Origin: Opitutales bacterium UBA2995
GTDB taxonomy: Bacteria > Verrucomicrobiota > Verrucomicrobiia > Opitutales > UBA2995
Assembly: GCA_002346535.1 (NCBI GenBank)
Contig: DDZZ01000007.1
Location: 1-41,666, forward strand
Reading direction: 5' to 3'
DNA: 41,666 nucleotides
Shown: positions 17,574-26,225 of the stretch, piece by piece
Layout of the letters: every line of letters starts with the position of its first letter
Numbering within the stretch: position 1 is the stretch's first letter
The notes under the pieces: generated by a model
Database searches by the model: none
The model's input: the letters and a program-made list of their open reading frames with translations, nothing else
Told to the model about the DNA's origin: nothing
Program-made: the position numbers and the translations under genes

Positions 17574-17601
17574 CAGGAAGCTTTGCTCTTCCTGCCTTTT
17601 A
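17574..17601 (+). terminator. Candidate terminator after the decayed secreted-protein gene
   Basis: CAGGAAG (17574-17580) and CTTCCTG (17588-17594) form a perfect 7-bp stem with a 7-nt loop, followed by CC and a short TTTT. It lies about 40 bp after the end of the pseudogene and just beyond the 3' end of the convergent gene at 17615. The T-run is short, so efficiency is doubtful. Confidence 0.45.
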
Positions 17602-17614
17602 TATATCTACACCC

Positions 17615-18301
17615 TCAGAACTTCGCGTCCGGGTTTGTGAACCGGTTGTCATTGATCTTGAAGTTGTTATTGTACTGATGCTGCGTTTCCTGAAATTCTT
17701 TTCTTATCTCTTTGGCGTATTCGGGATTCAGTTTATCGAGGTTGTCGATGGCTACGGATACTTCGCCGAGAAATTGTTGGTATTGTTCGATATTGTAGCG
17801 CTCTTTAGCTAATTGCTCTTGGGATTTACCAATCAGAGGAATGGTCCACCTATTGAGGTATTGGTTTTCCAGTTGGGTGAAATATTCTTCGCTCAAATAC
17901 GCTCCGCCCGAAGCTGGGTCCAGTTTTTCAAGATCCTTGAGTTCGGACATGCGCATGAGGGGTGAGTAAAGCTCTGTGACCCGAAACTCCCGTAATTCGA
18001 CGGTGTCCAAACCCATTTCGTCCTCAGGAATGGCATCCGTGGGATCATCAATGTTTAGAGTCGGCTTCAAGCGTGCCTCTATGATTGCTTCTCTTTCGGC
18101 AATGGTTTTGAGGGGTGTGTCATTCACAATCTCGAGTTTTGGTCTTTCTTCCTGTTTGGGAGGTTCCCACTTGTACTTCGAGTTGAGGAAATCGGTTACC
18201 GTCGACTCCTGAAAGTGTTCTCCATTGCTATTTTGATTTTCTTGGGCTGCCAGCGAAAATGTCAGACAGGTCATTAGAAAAAGGTTGCTTAGAGATTTCA
18301 T
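17615..18301 (-). CDS. Small exported protein of unknown function
   Basis: The 228 aa product starts with a clear signal peptide (MKSLSNLFLMTCLTFSLAA, cleavage about residue 19, before QENQNS). The mature part is hydrophilic and rich in E, K, N and Q, without cysteines, membrane helices or recognised domains. There is a proline-rich patch KWEPPKQEERPKLE near 44-57, an acidic middle (DDPTDAIPEDEMGLD), and a helical-looking C-terminal half with LAKERYNIEQYQQFLGEV. ATG start with no Shine-Dalgarno seen. It stands alone on the minus strand downstream of menG, 142 bp away, and faces the decayed gene at 16613. The intact frame and signal peptide support a real gene; no function is proposed. Confidence 0.75.
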   Translation of the reverse strand: MKSLSNLFLMTCLTFSLAAQENQNSNGEHFQESTVTDFLNSKYKWEPPKQEERPKLEIVNDTPLKTIAEREAIIEARLKPTLNIDDPTDAIPEDEMGLDTVELREFRVTELYSPLMRMSELKDLEKLDPASGGAYLSEEYFTQLENQYLNRWTIPLIGKSQEQLAKERYNIEQYQQFLGEVSVAIDNLDKLNPEYAKEIRKEFQETQHQYNNNFKINDNRFTNPDAKF

Positions 18302-18443
18302 AGAAAAATTCTATTATCGGTCATAGGTGGGAGTTTTAAAAAACCTAAATCTCAGAAAGATTCAAGTGCAGGATTATTCCTCGGTTAATTTTTTCAAGGA
18401 CAATGGTTGGAGTTCCGGGTTTCACAATGTACAATTTTTTACT

Positions 18444-19142
18444 TCAAGGGGCAATTGCTTGATGGATTGAAACAATGCCTAGAGTCATGGGAATGGCCTT
18501 GATTTCTTTGAATCCTGCCTCCTTCAGTTCGACAGAAAGCGCTTCCCTTGCTGGGAATTCTTCGATTGTGCAACCAAGATAATCGTAGGCTTCCGGCTTC
18601 CGCGTAATCCAACCAGCTATGGTTGGTAGCATGTATTTCAGGTATATGTAATAGATTGGACGAATCCAGGAATAGGGCTGGGAGAACTCCAAAATGAAAA
18701 GGGACCCAGTTGATCGAAGTTTGCTTTTGATTTGGCTGAATCCAAGGTCTCGATTTTCGAGATTTCTTATGCCGAAGGCCACGGTCATCGCGTCCACCGA
18801 ATCGTTTTCGAGTGGCAGGTTGAGGATGTCTCCTGAGGCAAACTCAATTTCCGGAACGGGTTTTTTATTCAATCTTTTTTTTTCGGCCTCATCAAGCATG
18901 GGCTTGCAGAAGTCGAGACCTTGTATTTCAGCGGTTTCTCCCAACTGTGATTTGAGTGCAAAAGCCACATTTCCACTTCCAGTAGCAAGATCTACCACTT
19001 TTGAAGGATTGTGTTTTTTAACCAATTTGACCAGTTTGTTTCTCCACCAGAAATCCATACCTCCGCTGAGGAGGTGGTTGGTTGCATCATAACGGCTTGC
19101 TATACCCCCAAACATGCTGCGGACTGCTTCTGCCTCAGGCAT
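18444..19142 (-). CDS. menG: Demethylmenaquinone/ubiquinone C-methyltransferase (UbiE/MenG)
   Basis: This SAM-dependent enzyme adds the ring C-methyl group in the last step of menaquinone (or a middle step of ubiquinone) synthesis. The 232 aa protein opens with the family block MFGGIASRYDATNHLLSGGMD. SAM-binding motif I is DLATGSGN at 51-58, and AFGIRNLENRD and LFILEFSQP are family motifs II and III. The quinone type cannot be told from the protein; menaquinone is more likely if the host is a verrucomicrobium. Its ATG overlaps the last codons of clpX by 8 bp, so it is translationally coupled to that gene. Confidence 0.95.
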   Translation of the reverse strand: MPEAEAVRSMFGGIASRYDATNHLLSGGMDFWWRNKLVKLVKKHNPSKVVDLATGSGNVAFALKSQLGETAEIQGLDFCKPMLDEAEKKRLNKKPVPEIEFASGDILNLPLENDSVDAMTVAFGIRNLENRDLGFSQIKSKLRSTGSLFILEFSQPYSWIRPIYYIYLKYMLPTIAGWITRKPEAYDYLGCTIEEFPAREALSVELKEAGFKEIKAIPMTLGIVSIHQAIAP

Positions 19143-20763
19143 CGTTGGTTTCGTCGCTATCTTCTGGCTGCTTTTCTTTTTGAGTCTCCTCTTTGTCCTT
19201 AAAGCTTTGGACCACCCATTTGGAAAGTTCTTGGTCCGGGTTGTCGACCGCCTGGGCCGTGATCAGAAAATGATTCTTTCCGGAGTTTCTGCTCACAATT
19301 TTGAGACCATGCTCATAATCCTTAAATAACTGCTCGCATACCGAACTGGTGGAACGGTCTTCCTTAACTGCAATTTCTACGATTTTAGAACAGGCCTCCT
19401 CCGAAAACTCGAGGTTGAGTCCGTGTTTTTCCATAAAATCTGCCTTAAATTCCTCGACTCGTTTGAACAGAAAATCGTTCAAGGCCTCTTGATTGTTCAT
19501 GAGTAAATCGGTAAGAGCTTTGGCGGGATCCTGCACAGTCTCGCTGGTGACTTCAAAGTTTCTGATCAAGGTTGAGGAGAGCTCAAACTTGAAATCGCGA
19601 AAGGTCTTTTCGAGGACCGTCATTAGTCCTCGAGCGCCAGTCCTCTCCTTAGATGCTCTTTCAGAGATTTCCATAATGGCCTCGTCCGTGATCTTGAAGT
19701 CAATCTCGTATCCTTTGAAGTCCCTTCGGTATTGATCTAGAATACTCCCCTCCGAATTTTTGAGGATCTCTGCCAGATCTTCGGCTGATAGCGCTTCGCA
19801 GGCTACCCGGACGGGCAAACGACCAATAAATTCAGGTTCGTAACCATAATCGATGAAATCACGCGTTTCTATAAGCTTTAAGAAGTCTGAATCGTCTTCC
19901 TCGCCTTCTTTTCTTTTAGAGGTAAATCCGATTTGTCCCTGATCGAGGCGCTTGCGTACATTTTCAGCCAGCTTGTCAAAGGCTCCAGAAACGATGAAAA
20001 GGATATTTTTTGTACTCAGGGTACGGTTTTGCTTCTTTCCACCTCGGCCGATTTCCATCATGGCTTGCATCTGGCTCATCATATCGTGGGGGCTGAACAA
20101 ATTGACATTCGCGTCTTCCATGAGCTTCAGCAGGTTTATTTGGACGCCTCGGCCAGACACATCCTTTCCGCCGAGTGAGTTGCTGCCGGCGATTTTATCG
20201 ATCTCGTCTATATATATAATACCGTATTGTGCGAGCTCTGCATTATTGCCGGCCAGCTTGTAGAGATCGCGGACCAAGTCTTCGACATCGTTCCCCACAT
20301 AACCTGTTTCGCTGAATTTTGTTGCATCCGCCTTTACAAAAGGTATGCCGATCAGTTTGGCGATATTCCGCATAAGGTAGGTTTTCCCAACACCTGTTGG
20401 CCCGAGCAAAAGAATATTTTGTTTGTTATACTCCTTTTCCGAAATGCGCGGGTTTTCGATGCATTGCCGCACGTGATTGTAGTGATCACATATGGCGACG
20501 GAGAGCACTTTTTTAGCATCATCCTGCCTGATTACGAAGCGATCCAAATAATCGCGGATTTCCTTGGGCTTACGCTTAAACGCCTGAATGCTTGTGAGGA
20601 TGGCGTTCTGTTCCTTTGTTTCCTCTGGTGGGGGCTCTGAGGGCATTGTTTGTTGGGTGGGAACGAAAGGACTCACCGTAACGTTGGGATTGTTTGATTT
20701 GAGAAGTTCCTGTAACTGCTTTTGAATCTCCTCAAACGGATTTTTTGTGTCTTTGTCGCTCAT
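19135..20763 (-). CDS. clpX: ClpX-like AAA+ unfoldase without the N-terminal zinc finger
   Basis: ClpX unfolds proteins and feeds them to the ClpP peptidase. Here Walker A is GPTGVGKT at 121-128, the pore loop GYVG at 154-157, Walker B IIYIDE at 182-187, and QGQIGF (278-280 IGF) is the loop that docks into ClpP. ERTGARGL carries sensor 2. Two things are odd. The first 70 residues lack the four-cysteine zinc-binding domain of normal ClpX and are instead low-complexity, P/E/Q-rich. The protein is 542 aa, well above the usual 410-430, because of a longer insertion after the RGVQINLLKLME block (methionine-rich, 225-250) and a C-terminal extension of about 130 residues ending in an acidic tail. 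The RKH substrate loop is replaced by GGKKQNR. No clpP lies nearby. It overlaps menG and is divergent from the HU-family gene. Confidence 0.88.
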   Translation of the reverse strand: MSDKDTKNPFEEIQKQLQELLKSNNPNVTVSPFVPTQQTMPSEPPPEETKEQNAILTSIQAFKRKPKEIRDYLDRFVIRQDDAKKVLSVAICDHYNHVRQCIENPRISEKEYNKQNILLLGPTGVGKTYLMRNIAKLIGIPFVKADATKFSETGYVGNDVEDLVRDLYKLAGNNAELAQYGIIYIDEIDKIAGSNSLGGKDVSGRGVQINLLKLMEDANVNLFSPHDMMSQMQAMMEIGRGGKKQNRTLSTKNILFIVSGAFDKLAENVRKRLDQGQIGFTSKRKEGEEDDSDFLKLIETRDFIDYGYEPEFIGRLPVRVACEALSAEDLAEILKNSEGSILDQYRRDFKGYEIDFKITDEAIMEISERASKERTGARGLMTVLEKTFRDFKFELSSTLIRNFEVTSETVQDPAKALTDLLMNNQEALNDFLFKRVEEFKADFMEKHGLNLEFSEEACSKIVEIAVKEDRSTSSVCEQLFKDYEHGLKIVSRNSGKNHFLITAQAVDNPDQELSKWVVQSFKDKEETQKEKQPEDSDETNDA

Positions 20764-20868
20764 ATACTTGGAAATTTTCGAAGCATTTTTTTGTTTACCA
20801 TTGACGAATGGAAAATCGGATTTTTTCCTTAGCCATACCTTTAAGTATCAAACTGAGCTACAGATCTT

Positions 20869-21180
20869 ATGCCAGACAATTTAACAAAGCGAGATATCGT
20901 TCTGGATATTTACCAGAACACCAATTATCCGCAAAAAGAAGTCAAGGAGGTAGTTCAATTAACTTTGGATGCTATTGCAAAGGCGCTGAGCTCTGGTCAA
21001 AATGTCGAGTTACGAAACTTTGGAGTTTTTGAAATTCAGGTGCGGAAAGCACGAATCGGAAGAAATCCCAACCGGCCTGAAAAGGACGTGATCATTCCTA
21101 AGCGTGCGGTTGTTAAGTTTAAAACCGGAAAAGAATTGAAAGCCCATTTGAAGGATCTTGAACTGGATTCATTACGGTAA
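20869..21180 (+). CDS. HU/IHF-family DNA-binding protein
   Basis: The 103 aa protein bends DNA as a dimer and helps organise the nucleoid. The body matches the family: N-terminal helices with LTKRDIVLDIYQNTNYPQKEV, the turn VELRNFGVFEI, and the beta arm with GRNPN at 64-68, whose proline intercalates into DNA. It is slightly longer than typical 90-95 aa HU because of a C-terminal tail (KDLELDSLR). HU and the two IHF subunits cannot be separated with confidence. The gene is divergent from clpX across 105 bp and precedes hisS by 44 bp in the same direction. A TTGACG at 20800-20805 could be a -35 element but no convincing -10 follows. No Shine-Dalgarno precedes the ATG. Confidence 0.94.
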   Translation: MPDNLTKRDIVLDIYQNTNYPQKEVKEVVQLTLDAIAKALSSGQNVELRNFGVFEIQVRKARIGRNPNRPEKDVIIPKRAVVKFKTGKELKAHLKDLELDSLR

Positions 21181-21224
21181 TGACCCAATTGGCCGCACAT
21201 TGTTGCAGGGCCCGATAAGATCCC

Positions 21225-22547
21225 ATGTTTAAGGCCCTTCCAGGATTCAGGGACTTTTATCCCGATGACTGCGCTCTGCGTAATCATCTATTTCGCATTT
21301 GGCGAAACACGGCGCTTGGATTTAACTTCAGGGAATATGACGGGCCTATTTTGGAATCGCTTGATCTATTCAAAGAAAAATCAGGGGAGGAAATTGTTGG
21401 CCAACTTTTTGCATTCGAAGACCAAGGGGGCAGGGAAGTGGCGCTTCGGCCTGAAATGACTCCCAGCCTGGCTCGGATGATCGCTGCACGGGCCAACGCG
21501 TTGAAACGTCCCATCAAGTGGTTTTGCATCGAGGAAAATTTCCGATATGAACGACAGCAAAGGGGTCGATTACGTTCTTTCTATCAATTCAACGCCGACA
21601 TTTTTGGAGAGTCCGGCCCGGGGGCGGATGCCGAGGTGATTGCTTTGCTCATTCAGAGTTTAACGGTCATGGGATTGCAGGCTAATGATTTTGTAGTACG
21701 AATCAGCGACCGTGACCTGTGGATGCTTTATTTAAAAAGCCTCGGACTTGAGCAGGAATCAATAAGTGAGGTTTTAGGATTGATTGATAAAATTGAGCGT
21801 ATGCCGCGAGAGGCACTCCAGAAGAAGCTTTATAAGTACTTCAACGAAGCAACAGAAGATTTTTTGGCAAAGGTCGATGTGCTGATTCAAATTCGCAGTT
21901 TTGCCGATCTAAAACTATTTTTTGAGTCGCACGCAACCAGTGACACAATCGTGGCACAGGTCGCCCAAAGGCTGGAGGCTTGGAATGATCTTTTGGATCG
22001 CTTGGCCGGAATGGGTTTTCAGGATTTTGTGCAAATCGATTTGGGAATTGTTCGAGGGCTCGCCTACTATACAGGCTTTGTGTTTGAAGCCTTCGATATC
22101 CAAGGTGAGCACAGAGCCATTGCCGGTGGTGGACGATACGATCACCTGGTTGCTAAACTGGGTGGCCCGGAAATGCCCGCGGTTGGTTTCGCTATGGGTG
22201 ACGTGGTCATTAGGGATCTGCTCCATCAAAAGTCATTGCTTCCCAGTTATATCCAGGCACTCGATGTATTTGTGGTAATTGGTGGTGATTTGGCTTTACC
22301 TGCAGCGTTGCGTTCTATTCAACTGCTGAGGCAAGCCGGCTTTTCTGTGGATTACTCAGTAAGGGCTTTTGGATTTGGTAAGCAGTTCAAGGCTGCAAAC
22401 GAGAGCGGTGCGCGTTGGGCGGTAATATTTGGTGGAGATGAAGTTTCACGTCAAGTGGCGAAACTCAAGGATTTGGGTAGTGGTGAGGAATCTGAGATTT
22501 CGCTGGATAAAATAGCTGTCACTCTGCGAGAATTGGATGGCCAATAA
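21225..22547 (+). CDS. hisS: Histidyl-tRNA synthetase
   Basis: HisRS charges tRNA-His. The 440 aa protein is a class II synthetase: ALRPEMTPSLAR near 74-85, motif 2 FRYERQQRGRLRSFYQF at 106-122, the histidine-specific GLAYYTGFVFEAF near 283-295, and AGGGRYDHLV. The C-terminal 90 residues (LDVFVVIGGDLALPAAL and FGFGKQFKAANESGARW) form the anticodon-binding domain, which the paralogue HisZ lacks. This favours HisS. Motif 2 reads YERQQ where most enzymes have YERPQ, a minor variant. The gene opens a plus-strand run of seven; serA starts 94 bp later. No Shine-Dalgarno is seen before the ATG. Confidence 0.92.
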   Translation: MFKALPGFRDFYPDDCALRNHLFRIWRNTALGFNFREYDGPILESLDLFKEKSGEEIVGQLFAFEDQGGREVALRPEMTPSLARMIAARANALKRPIKWFCIEENFRYERQQRGRLRSFYQFNADIFGESGPGADAEVIALLIQSLTVMGLQANDFVVRISDRDLWMLYLKSLGLEQESISEVLGLIDKIERMPREALQKKLYKYFNEATEDFLAKVDVLIQIRSFADLKLFFESHATSDTIVAQVAQRLEAWNDLLDRLAGMGFQDFVQIDLGIVRGLAYYTGFVFEAFDIQGEHRAIAGGGRYDHLVAKLGGPEMPAVGFAMGDVVIRDLLHQKSLLPSYIQALDVFVVIGGDLALPAALRSIQLLRQAGFSVDYSVRAFGFGKQFKAANESGARWAVIFGGDEVSRQVAKLKDLGSGEESEISLDKIAVTLRELDGQ

Positions 22548-22641
22548 TCCCTGTTTGGCCAATTGACGGAATTCTAATATTTCGTCATTGCAATTAGAGA
22601 GTCCGGATCTTGTATTCATCGCTTTTTCCGTCCTAATCCCG

Positions 22642-24231
22642 ATGAAGATTATCGTCGCAGACAAGATCGCCTCGAGTGGTGTAAAGTATTTACGCAATCT
22701 GGAAGACCTTGAAGTAATCGAGGCCTATGGCTCTTCTTCTGAGAAAATCCTGGAGTTGGCTAAAGATGCAATCGGGATCATTGTACGAAGTGAAACGAAA
22801 ATTTCCCGGGAAGTCATAGAATCGGCACCACTTTTAAAAGCAGTTGGCCGAGCTGGTGTTGGAGTTGACAATATTGATATTGAGGCGGCTTCTGAAAATG
22901 GTGTCGTTGTTTTGAACACACCGGTTGGAAACACCATTGCCACGGCCGAGCTGACTTTTACCCATATCCTTTTGGGAGCGAGGCAAGTTGCCCAGGCCAA
23001 TGCATCAATGACTGCTGGCCGATGGGACAGAAAGGTGTATGGGGGCATCGAAGTTCTCAAAAAGACCTTGGGCATTTTGGGCCTTGGCCGAATAGGAGCC
23101 GAGGTAACATCTCGCGCACAGGCCTTTGGTATGCGAGTGTTGGCCTATGATCCATTCCTGACAGAAAGTCGTGCGCAGCAGTTGGGTGTGGAGGCCTTGG
23201 AATTAGATGAAGTTCTCAAAGTAGCGGACTTTATTACCGTCCACATGCCACTCACTGATGCCACCAAAAATATGATCAACAAGGATGCTATCGCAAAGAT
23301 GAAGGATGGAGTTCGATTATTCAACTGCGCTCGCGGTGGCATAATTAGCCAGAGTGATTTGATTGATGCCGTTGAGTCAGGTAAAGTGGCCTATGCGGGA
23401 TTGGATGTTTATGAGAATGAGCCCTTAGCTGAAGACAGTCCGTTACGCGAAATACACAATCTGGTTTTGACACCCCATCTTGGAGCGTCTACCCATGAAG
23501 CGCAGGAAAGTATCGGCTTGGAGATAGCAGAAGCTCTATACGAGGCGGTGAAGGGCGGGGTCATTCAAAACGCAATCAACATGCCCTCTGTCGACAGCAA
23601 AACATTGGAGGTGCTAGCACCTTATTTACACCTTGGGGAGGCCCTCGGAAACTTTCTGCAACAAATTTGTCCGGACCGGATTGATAAGCTCAAGATCACC
23701 TATTTTGGCAATATCATTGAATTAGACGAAAACCCGCTCACCCGCAGCATATTACAAGGTTATCTGAAGCACATCAGCGGAGAGAATGTGAATTCTGTAA
23801 ACGCGCCCATTCTCTTAAAGCAGTTGGGCGTTGAGAACGATGTGGTGAAATCCAATGAAGATAGCGATTACAACGAGTTGATTGTTCTCGAGGCAACGGA
23901 TTCGGATGGAAAATCCTATTCTGTCGAAGGAACCTTGATTGGAAAAGCAGGGGAAGCTCGAATCGTCCATATTCACGAGTGGGAAGTTGAAGCTTCTCCA
24001 GAAGGGGTAATGCTCGTAGTGCAGAACGATGACGTGCCTGGCATCGTTGGTGCATTGGGTACTGTTTTGGGAAAAGATATGGTTAACATTGCCTCTATGT
24101 CTCTTAGTCGAAACGCGATTGGTGGACTTGCGTTAAATGTTGTTAACCTGGATACTGCTCCAAGCGAGGCCGCCGTAAAGGAAATCGAATCTCTTGAATT
24201 TATCAAATCTATTTGCCTAGTATCATTGTAG
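22642..24231 (+). CDS. serA: D-3-phosphoglycerate dehydrogenase, long form with ACT domain
   Basis: SerA oxidises 3-phosphoglycerate with NAD, the first step of serine synthesis. The start is the ATG at 22642 (MKIIVADKIASSG, 529 aa); the frame extends back to a TTG at 22588, but the extra 18 residues are not family-like. The NAD-binding motif is GLGRIG at 147-152. R231 in NCARGG, E260 and H279 in TPHLGAS are the active-site residues. After the catalytic core come the ASB domain (about 320-450) and a C-terminal ACT domain (about 455-529) beginning MLVVQNDDVPGIVG, the type that often senses serine. It sits between hisS and plsY on the plus strand, 25 bp before plsY. Confidence 0.96.
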   Translation: MKIIVADKIASSGVKYLRNLEDLEVIEAYGSSSEKILELAKDAIGIIVRSETKISREVIESAPLLKAVGRAGVGVDNIDIEAASENGVVVLNTPVGNTIATAELTFTHILLGARQVAQANASMTAGRWDRKVYGGIEVLKKTLGILGLGRIGAEVTSRAQAFGMRVLAYDPFLTESRAQQLGVEALELDEVLKVADFITVHMPLTDATKNMINKDAIAKMKDGVRLFNCARGGIISQSDLIDAVESGKVAYAGLDVYENEPLAEDSPLREIHNLVLTPHLGASTHEAQESIGLEIAEALYEAVKGGVIQNAINMPSVDSKTLEVLAPYLHLGEALGNFLQQICPDRIDKLKITYFGNIIELDENPLTRSILQGYLKHISGENVNSVNAPILLKQLGVENDVVKSNEDSDYNELIVLEATDSDGKSYSVEGTLIGKAGEARIVHIHEWEVEASPEGVMLVVQNDDVPGIVGALGTVLGKDMVNIASMSLSRNAIGGLALNVVNLDTAPSEAAVKEIESLEFIKSICLVSL

Positions 24232-24256
24232 TTCGCGTTCGCCTTACTAGCTCTTC

Positions 24257-24892
24257 ATGCACCTATCTCTGCAGATCGCGCTTGCCTGCGTCACCGGGTA
24301 CATTCTCGGTTCCATATCTTTTGCCACCGTGATAGCCCGGCGGCATGGTGTGGATATTTTTAAGGAAGGTAGTCGCAACCCCGGTGCCACTAACGTAAAG
24401 CGGATACTTGGAAAGAAAGCTGGAAACACCGTCTTCGTTATGGATTTCCTGAAGGGTTTTACAGTTGGATTATTGCCCTTGTTGATTGCCGATCCAGATA
24501 ATCGACAAATGCTGGCAATTTGCTCTATTTTGTCGGCAATCTTCGGTCACAGTTTTTCCATATTTCTTAGATTTCGCGGAGGAAAAGGGGTAGCGACAAC
24601 TATGGGAGGATTCCTTGCGTTGGCACCTTGGGTTCTGGTGATCGGCATAGCTCTTTGGTTGCTTGTCTTTTATTCATCACGTTATGTTTCGCTCGCCTCG
24701 ATATTGTTTGGAGTGAGTTTGCCTATTTCATCCTATTTCCTGAACCAATCTCAATGGGTGATAAGTTTTTGTGGCCTTATCGCAATTCTTCTAGTCGTTC
24801 GTCACAATTCCAATATCGTCCGCCTCTTAAACGGTACTGAAAATCGTTTTTCCAAGAAACCTGCATCCGAGGAAACACACGATAATGCATAA
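24257..24892 (+). CDS. plsY: Acyl-phosphate:glycerol-3-phosphate acyltransferase
   Basis: PlsY transfers an acyl group from acyl-phosphate to glycerol-3-phosphate, the first acylation in phospholipid synthesis. The 211 aa inner-membrane protein has several hydrophobic segments and the three cytoplasmic motifs: GSRNPGATN at 38-46, GHSFSIFLRFRGGKGVAT at 97-114, and HNSNIVRLLNGTE near 187-199. The C-terminus is short and polar. The stop overlaps the start of hom by 8 bp, so a lipid gene is translationally coupled to an amino-acid gene. No Shine-Dalgarno precedes its ATG. PlsX, which makes the acyl-phosphate, is not in the window; a PlsC-like protein for the next acylation is at 34782-35579. Confidence 0.96.
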   Translation: MHLSLQIALACVTGYILGSISFATVIARRHGVDIFKEGSRNPGATNVKRILGKKAGNTVFVMDFLKGFTVGLLPLLIADPDNRQMLAICSILSAIFGHSFSIFLRFRGGKGVATTMGGFLALAPWVLVIGIALWLLVFYSSRYVSLASILFGVSLPISSYFLNQSQWVISFCGLIAILLVVRHNSNIVRLLNGTENRFSKKPASEETHDNA

Positions 24893-26222
24893 GAAACCTG
24901 TAGTTAAATTGGGGTTACTTGGCCTTGGGGTCGTAGGGCAGGGCGTACTCAAACATTTGCATCGAAACCGAAAATTGCTCGAGTCGCGACTCGGGGTGCG
25001 TTTGAAGGTTGCAAAAATAGCTGTGCGAAGCAAAAGGCGTAAACGAGGGATTAGAGTAAATCCGAATTTGTTGACCACGAATGGTAGTGAAATTGTCGAC
25101 GATCCGTCTATTGGTGTGGTATGTGAATTGATCGGTGGAACTGATTTGGCAAAGGAACTCACTCTTCGTGCGCTGCGAAATGGAAAAATCGTTGTAACGG
25201 CGAACAAGGCCCTTTTGTGCGAGCACGGAAATCAAGTCATTCGGGCAGCAAAAAAGAGTAAGGGTCATATATTTTTCGAGGCAAGCGTAGCTGGCGGTAT
25301 CCCTATTATTAAATCCATTCGAGAAGGCTTGGTCGCCAACCGGTTCCCTACCATTCACGGAATTCTAAATGGTACGTGTAACTATATTCTATCTAGAATG
25401 CAGGCCGAAGAAAAGTCGTTCAGGGAAATATTGTCCCAGGCTAAATCACTTGGTTATGCTGAAGCGGATGAGAGTCTGGATGTTGATGGAATAGATGCGG
25501 CTCATAAAGCCGGAATACTAGCCTACCTGGCTCACGGAAAATGGATACCTATGAAAAAGATGTTGATCCAAGGTATCCGTGAAGTCACTATAAACGATAT
25601 GTCGGCGGCAGATGCCATGGGGTACCGTATCAAGCATCTGGCATCGGTCGTAAGGGACCAGAAGAAAAATAGCCTCTTTGTCGGTGTTTATCCCGCCCTG
25701 GTGGAAAAGACTCATATTCTTGGTAGAGTTGATGACGTTTACAATGCAGTATGTGTTAGCGGCGATGTAGTGGGAACTACGGTACACATCGGACGTGGTG
25801 CTGGACAAGATGCTACGGCGAGTGCTGTGATAAGTGATATTGCAGATGCCGTATTTTCGCTTCGAGGATTGGAACTTCACAATCTCATAGATGAGGAAAA
25901 TGATCCGATTACCGAATGCCTCACTGAATTGCAGGTAGCTCGGATGGAGGATGTGCTGTCAGCATTCTACCTTAGAATTACTGTAATCGATCAACTTGGC
26001 GTATTGTCGAAAGTCACTGCTGTAATGGCGCGTGAACAGATCAGTATTGCCAGGGTGATTCAGCAATTGCCTGAGAATGGTAACAAAAATCTAGCAATGC
26101 TGACTTTGACCACCCACCGGTGTTCGGAGTCCGCCATTGCCAGCGCAATTCGATCCTTGAATCGCTTGAAGGCTGTACAGTCCAGGCCCTTTCTGCTTAG
26201 AATTGCCAAATTTGAGGATTAG
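24885..26222 (+). CDS. hom: Homoserine dehydrogenase (with ACT domain)
   Basis: Hom reduces aspartate semialdehyde to homoserine, the branch toward threonine and methionine. The 445 aa protein begins with the nucleotide-binding motif GLGVVGQG at 13-20. GKIVVTANKALLCEHG and FEASVAGGIPIIKSIREGL with GILNGTCNYILSRM carry the catalytic lysines and substrate contacts. YAEADESLDVDGIDAAHK is the family signature. A C-terminal ACT domain (about residues 365-445, FYLRITVIDQLGVLSKV) suggests feedback by threonine. It overlaps plsY by 8 bp and is followed after 3 bp by lysC, in order with the pathway except that aspartate kinase comes second. Confidence 0.96.
   Translation: MHKKPVVKLGLLGLGVVGQGVLKHLHRNRKLLESRLGVRLKVAKIAVRSKRRKRGIRVNPNLLTTNGSEIVDDPSIGVVCELIGGTDLAKELTLRALRNGKIVVTANKALLCEHGNQVIRAAKKSKGHIFFEASVAGGIPIIKSIREGLVANRFPTIHGILNGTCNYILSRMQAEEKSFREILSQAKSLGYAEADESLDVDGIDAAHKAGILAYLAHGKWIPMKKMLIQGIREVTINDMSAADAMGYRIKHLASVVRDQKKNSLFVGVYPALVEKTHILGRVDDVYNAVCVSGDVVGTTVHIGRGAGQDATASAVISDIADAVFSLRGLELHNLIDEENDPITECLTELQVARMEDVLSAFYLRITVIDQLGVLSKVTAVMAREQISIARVIQQLPENGNKNLAMLTLTTHRCSESAIASAIRSLNRLKAVQSRPFLLRIAKFED
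26214..26217 (+). promoter_or_regulatory. Shine-Dalgarno deciding the GTG start of lysC
   Basis: GAGG lies 8 nt before the GTG at 26226, inside the last codons of hom. It supports the GTG as the true start of aspartate kinase, which also fits the family N-terminus. Confidence 0.6.
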
Positions 26223-26225
26223 GAA

